A stretch of 7,336 nucleotides of DNA, taken from contig MHGW01000027.1 in the NCBI GenBank assembly GCA_001805765.1, forward strand, positions 1,537 to 8,872. The letters run 5' to 3'. Both the position numbers and the translations under genes were made by a program. Of this stretch, positions 4,930 to 7,336 are shown one piece after another. The stretch comes from Omnitrophica WOR_2 bacterium RIFCSPLOWO2_01_FULL_41_12. GTDB lineage: Bacteria > Omnitrophota > Gorgyraeia > Gygaellales > Profunditerraquicolaceae. The notes under the pieces were generated by a model. The model did not search any database and was not told the DNA's origin. It worked only from the letters and a program-made list of their open reading frames with translations. Numbering within the stretch: the first letter of the stretch is position 1; the number at the start of each line of letters is the position of its first letter.

Positions 4930-5747
4930 AACTTGCTGATCTGCATCTGCATACAGTATTTTCAGACGGCACTTATACGCCGCAAGAATTGGTTGCACAA
5001 AGCCTAAAAGCAGGATTATCGGCAATCGCCTTGGTTGACCATGATACGGTAGATGGGATTGAGCCTACTTTAGAAGCAGCCAAGGCAGAAGATATTGAGG
5101 TCCTGGCAGGGATAGAACTCTCTGCGGAATATGAAACGCAGGAAGTGCATGTTTTGGGTTATCTCATTGATTACAAAAGAAAAGATTTACGGGAAAAATT
5201 GAATTTTTTAAAGCAAAACCGCATTGAGCGTATCTACAAGATAGTGGATAAACTAAAAGATATGGGCCTGGATTTAAAGGCGCAGGATGTTTTTGATATT
5301 GCCCAAGGAGGGACAGTGGGCAGGCTGCATGTGGCCAGGGCGATGTTAAAGGCAGGCAAAATAACTTCTATATTTGAGGCCTTTCAAAAATACATCGGAG
5401 AAAAATGCCCGGCCTATGTATTAGGTTTTCGTTTCTCTGTTTACGAAGCCATAAAATTAATCCGGGATATTCAAGGTATCCCGGTTTTAGCCCACCCTTA
5501 TACCTTGCATAGAGACGAACTCATACCTGATTTTGTGGCGCACGGACTAATGGGTTTAGAGGTTTATTATCCTGAACATTCACAATCCATGATTAATTTT
5601 TATCTTTCCCTTGCCCAACAATATAATTTATTAGCCACGGGAGGCTCAGACTGTCACGGAAACAGTAAGCCTCTAGCGAAGATCGGTTCGCTAAAAATAC
5701 CCTACACTTTGGTAGAAAAACTAAAAGCAGCAAAAGAAAAACTATAA
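4926..5747 (+). CDS. PHP-domain phosphoesterase, YciV/RNase AM-like
   Basis: PHP enzymes are metal-dependent phosphoesterases. The closest described type by motif is the YciV (RNase AM) group, which acts on 3',5'-nucleotide bisphosphates and RNA 5' ends. Visible metal ligands are H7 and H9 (DLHLHT), D14, H39-D40 (DHDTVDG), E64 (GIELSAE), H75 (EVHVLGY), H190 (LAHP) and D242 with H244 (GGSDCHG). GRLHVARAM (132-140) is also typical. The protein has 273 residues, with no signal peptide and no DNA polymerase or histidinol-phosphatase extension. It overlaps nusB by 4 nt and ribD by 1 nt, so it is translated as part of the rib operon. The substrate cannot be told from sequence. A phosphatase role in riboflavin synthesis is possible but unproven. 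Confidence 0.9.
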   Translation: MKLADLHLHTVFSDGTYTPQELVAQSLKAGLSAIALVDHDTVDGIEPTLEAAKAEDIEVLAGIELSAEYETQEVHVLGYLIDYKRKDLREKLNFLKQNRIERIYKIVDKLKDMGLDLKAQDVFDIAQGGTVGRLHVARAMLKAGKITSIFEAFQKYIGEKCPAYVLGFRFSVYEAIKLIRDIQGIPVLAHPYTLHRDELIPDFVAHGLMGLEVYYPEHSQSMINFYLSLAQQYNLLATGGSDCHGNSKPLAKIGSLKIPYTLVEKLKAAKEKL

Positions 5748-6847
5748 TGCTAAAAAATCATACCTATTTTATGAATCTGGCGATGCGCTTAGCCTTGAAG
5801 GCCAAAGGAAAGACTTCCCCTAATCCGCTGGTCGGTGCTTTGGTAGTAAAAAATGGCCGTATTATAGGAAAAGGTTTTCATCAAAAGTGCGGCCTGCCGC
5901 ATGCAGAAATTATTGCCTTAGATGATGCGGGTCGTCGCTCGCCCGGCGCAACTCTTTATGTCACACTGGAACCCTGCGCGCATTTTGGCAAGACTCCTCC
6001 CTGCGTGGACAGGATTATCCAGAGCGGAATAAAGAAGGTAGTCATAGGTATGATCGACCCTAATCCCTTAAATAATGGAAAGGGAATCAGGATTCTTAAA
6101 CAACATAAGATAAAAGTAGAAATAGGGTTTTTAGAAGATAAATTAAGAAAAATAAACGCGGCATTTATAAAATATATCACTAAAAGGGTCCCTTATGTGA
6201 CGGTTAAGGTGGCCCAGTCTTTAGACGGCAAGATCGCTACTTTTAGCGGCGATTCCAAATGGATAACTTCGGATAAATCGCGGGGCTTAGCCCATCGCCT
6301 GCGCCAAAACTATGATGCGATTATGGTCGGGGTAAATACCATATCAAGGGATAATCCTAAACTGGATGCCTGGTTTTCTCAAAAACAGCTGATCAAGATT
6401 GTGGTAGACAGTCAATTAAGTATGCATCAGGAGGCGAATATTTTTTCCAAGAATAGCCGGGTAATCATTGTGACTTTACTTACGCAAGCCGGACAGGAAA
6501 CAGAAAATAGAAAACTCTTGAGCCAAAAGGCCAAGATTCTAGAGGTAAAAGAGAAAGCCGGCCAGATCAACCTAAGAGATATGATGAAAAAATTAGCGCA
6601 ACTAGAGATTACTAATATCCTGGTTGAAGGAGGAGGGACTTTAATCGGCGCGTTATTTGACGAAGGCCTGGTAGACAAGGTGATGATTTTTATCAGCCCA
6701 AAGATTATCGGCGGAAAAGATGCGATTAGTTCAGTGATGGGAAAAGGTATTTCCCGCATAGACAAGGCGATTAAATTAAAAGCGGTAAGATTAAAACGCA
6801 TAGGCGAAGATTTATTGGTGGAAGGCGATGTTCAGCGGAATTATTGA
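5747..6847 (+). CDS. ribD: Bifunctional riboflavin deaminase/reductase RibD
   Basis: RibD deaminates the pyrimidine product of GTP cyclohydrolase II and then reduces its ribosyl side chain with NADPH. The N-terminal deaminase (about 1-145) has the zinc site H52-A-E54, PCAHFGKTPPC (76-86) with C77 and C86, and SPNPLVGA (24-31). The C-terminal reductase (about 149-366) has SLDGKIAT (158-165), SKWITSDKSR (170-179), HRLRQNYDAIMVGVNTI (183-199) and EGGGTLIGAL (294-303). The 366 residues match the two-domain family length. It starts in the TAATG overlap with the PHP gene and runs 20 nt into ribE, indicating tight translational coupling. Confidence 0.97.
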   Translation: MLKNHTYFMNLAMRLALKAKGKTSPNPLVGALVVKNGRIIGKGFHQKCGLPHAEIIALDDAGRRSPGATLYVTLEPCAHFGKTPPCVDRIIQSGIKKVVIGMIDPNPLNNGKGIRILKQHKIKVEIGFLEDKLRKINAAFIKYITKRVPYVTVKVAQSLDGKIATFSGDSKWITSDKSRGLAHRLRQNYDAIMVGVNTISRDNPKLDAWFSQKQLIKIVVDSQLSMHQEANIFSKNSRVIIVTLLTQAGQETENRKLLSQKAKILEVKEKAGQINLRDMMKKLAQLEITNILVEGGGTLIGALFDEGLVDKVMIFISPKIIGGKDAISSVMGKGISRIDKAIKLKAVRLKRIGEDLLVEGDVQRNY

Positions 6848-7336
6848 AGAATTAGGCCGGGTAAAAAAGATATCTAAGCAGGGAAATAACACTATCCTTG
6901 AAATAGAAGCAGATAAGGTAACGGAAGATATCAAGATAGGGGATAGTATTTCTGTAAATGGCGCCTGCCTTACGCTGATCAAAAAAGAGCCTCATCTTTT
7001 AGCCTTTGAGGCTATACCAGAAACTTTAAAAGTTACGAATTTAGGCTTGCTAAAGTTGCAGGATAAAGTAAGCCTGGAGCGTAGTTTAAAGGTCGGCGAC
7101 AGAATATCCGGGCATTTTGTGAGCGGCCACATTGATTGTCTGGGCGTTATCCGTAAAAAAAGTTTTATCAATAATAATTTATGTTTTGAAATAGCCGTGC
7201 CTGTAGAATTCATGAACTACTGTATCCCCAAAGGCTCAGTGGCAGTTGATGGCATCAGCCTGACCTTGGTGAATAAAAGGTCTAATACTTTTAGCGTTTA
7301 CATCATCCCCCACACCCTGAAAAACACTACCTTAGG
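6828..7336 (+). CDS. ribE: Riboflavin synthase alpha chain (partial, 3' end cut)
   Basis: Riboflavin synthase dismutates two lumazine molecules to riboflavin plus the pyrimidine that RibH reuses. The 169 readable residues begin with the hallmark MFSGIIEELGRV and include SVNGACLT (42-49), SGHFVSGHID (94-103) and GSVAVDGISLTL (136-147). These represent two tandem lumazine-binding barrels, about 1-97 and 98 onward. Family members have about 200-215 residues, so the C-terminal trimerisation helix and the stop lie beyond the window. The ATG lies inside ribD, preceded by GGTGGAAGG. No frameshift is seen up to the edge. Confidence 0.96.
   Translation, partial: MFSGIIEELGRVKKISKQGNNTILEIEADKVTEDIKIGDSISVNGACLTLIKKEPHLLAFEAIPETLKVTNLGLLKLQDKVSLERSLKVGDRISGHFVSGHIDCLGVIRKKSFINNNLCFEIAVPVEFMNYCIPKGSVAVDGISLTLVNKRSNTFSVYIIPHTLKNTTL

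Overview
The window reads as bacterial chromosome with moderately low G+C, ATG starts and TGA used as an ordinary stop, so the genetic code is standard. Its core is an FMN-riboswitch-controlled riboflavin operon. Gene content and style would fit an uncultured lineage such as Omnitrophota. That is an impression from the text of the sequence, not a demonstrated assignment.

Layout. Positions 1-78 hold the 3' end of an unidentified plus-strand gene. Positions 112-1343 hold a single-gene islet encoding a class II Fic adenylyltransferase, with its own promoter (130-158) and an 11-bp inverted repeat next to its Shine-Dalgarno site. The islet is bounded by a 16-bp direct repeat (96-111 and 1317-1332). 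The right copy lies in the last codons of thpR. The left copy, read on the minus strand in the same frame, continues to a different thpR-like C-terminus and stops one base from the upstream gene's stop codon. The simplest reading is that the fic gene was inserted into the 3' end of thpR and displaced the original end. On the minus strand, pncC (standalone CinA C-terminal domain) and thpR overlap and form a two-gene unit.

A divergent promoter region (2342-2390) has nearly superimposed -35 boxes. It drives pncC to the left, apparently with almost no leader, and the rib operon to the right. The rib leader (about 2396-2800) is a complete FMN riboswitch followed by an intrinsic terminator. The conserved core is intact, but three peripheral loops are enlarged: L2 by an 18-nt hairpin, L3 by two hairpins, and L6 by about 154 nt containing three strong hairpins. 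The aptamer is about 345 nt, against about 110-150 nt for familiar examples.

The operon runs ribBA - ribH - nusB - PHP-domain phosphoesterase - ribD - ribE (cut by the window end). Gaps are short, and from nusB onward the genes overlap. Together RibBA, RibD, RibH and RibE supply every dedicated step from GTP and ribulose 5-phosphate to riboflavin, except dephosphorylation of the pyrimidine intermediate. The PHP enzyme inside the operon is a speculative candidate for that step. The points most worth a second look are the enlarged riboswitch and the fic islet with its displaced thpR end.
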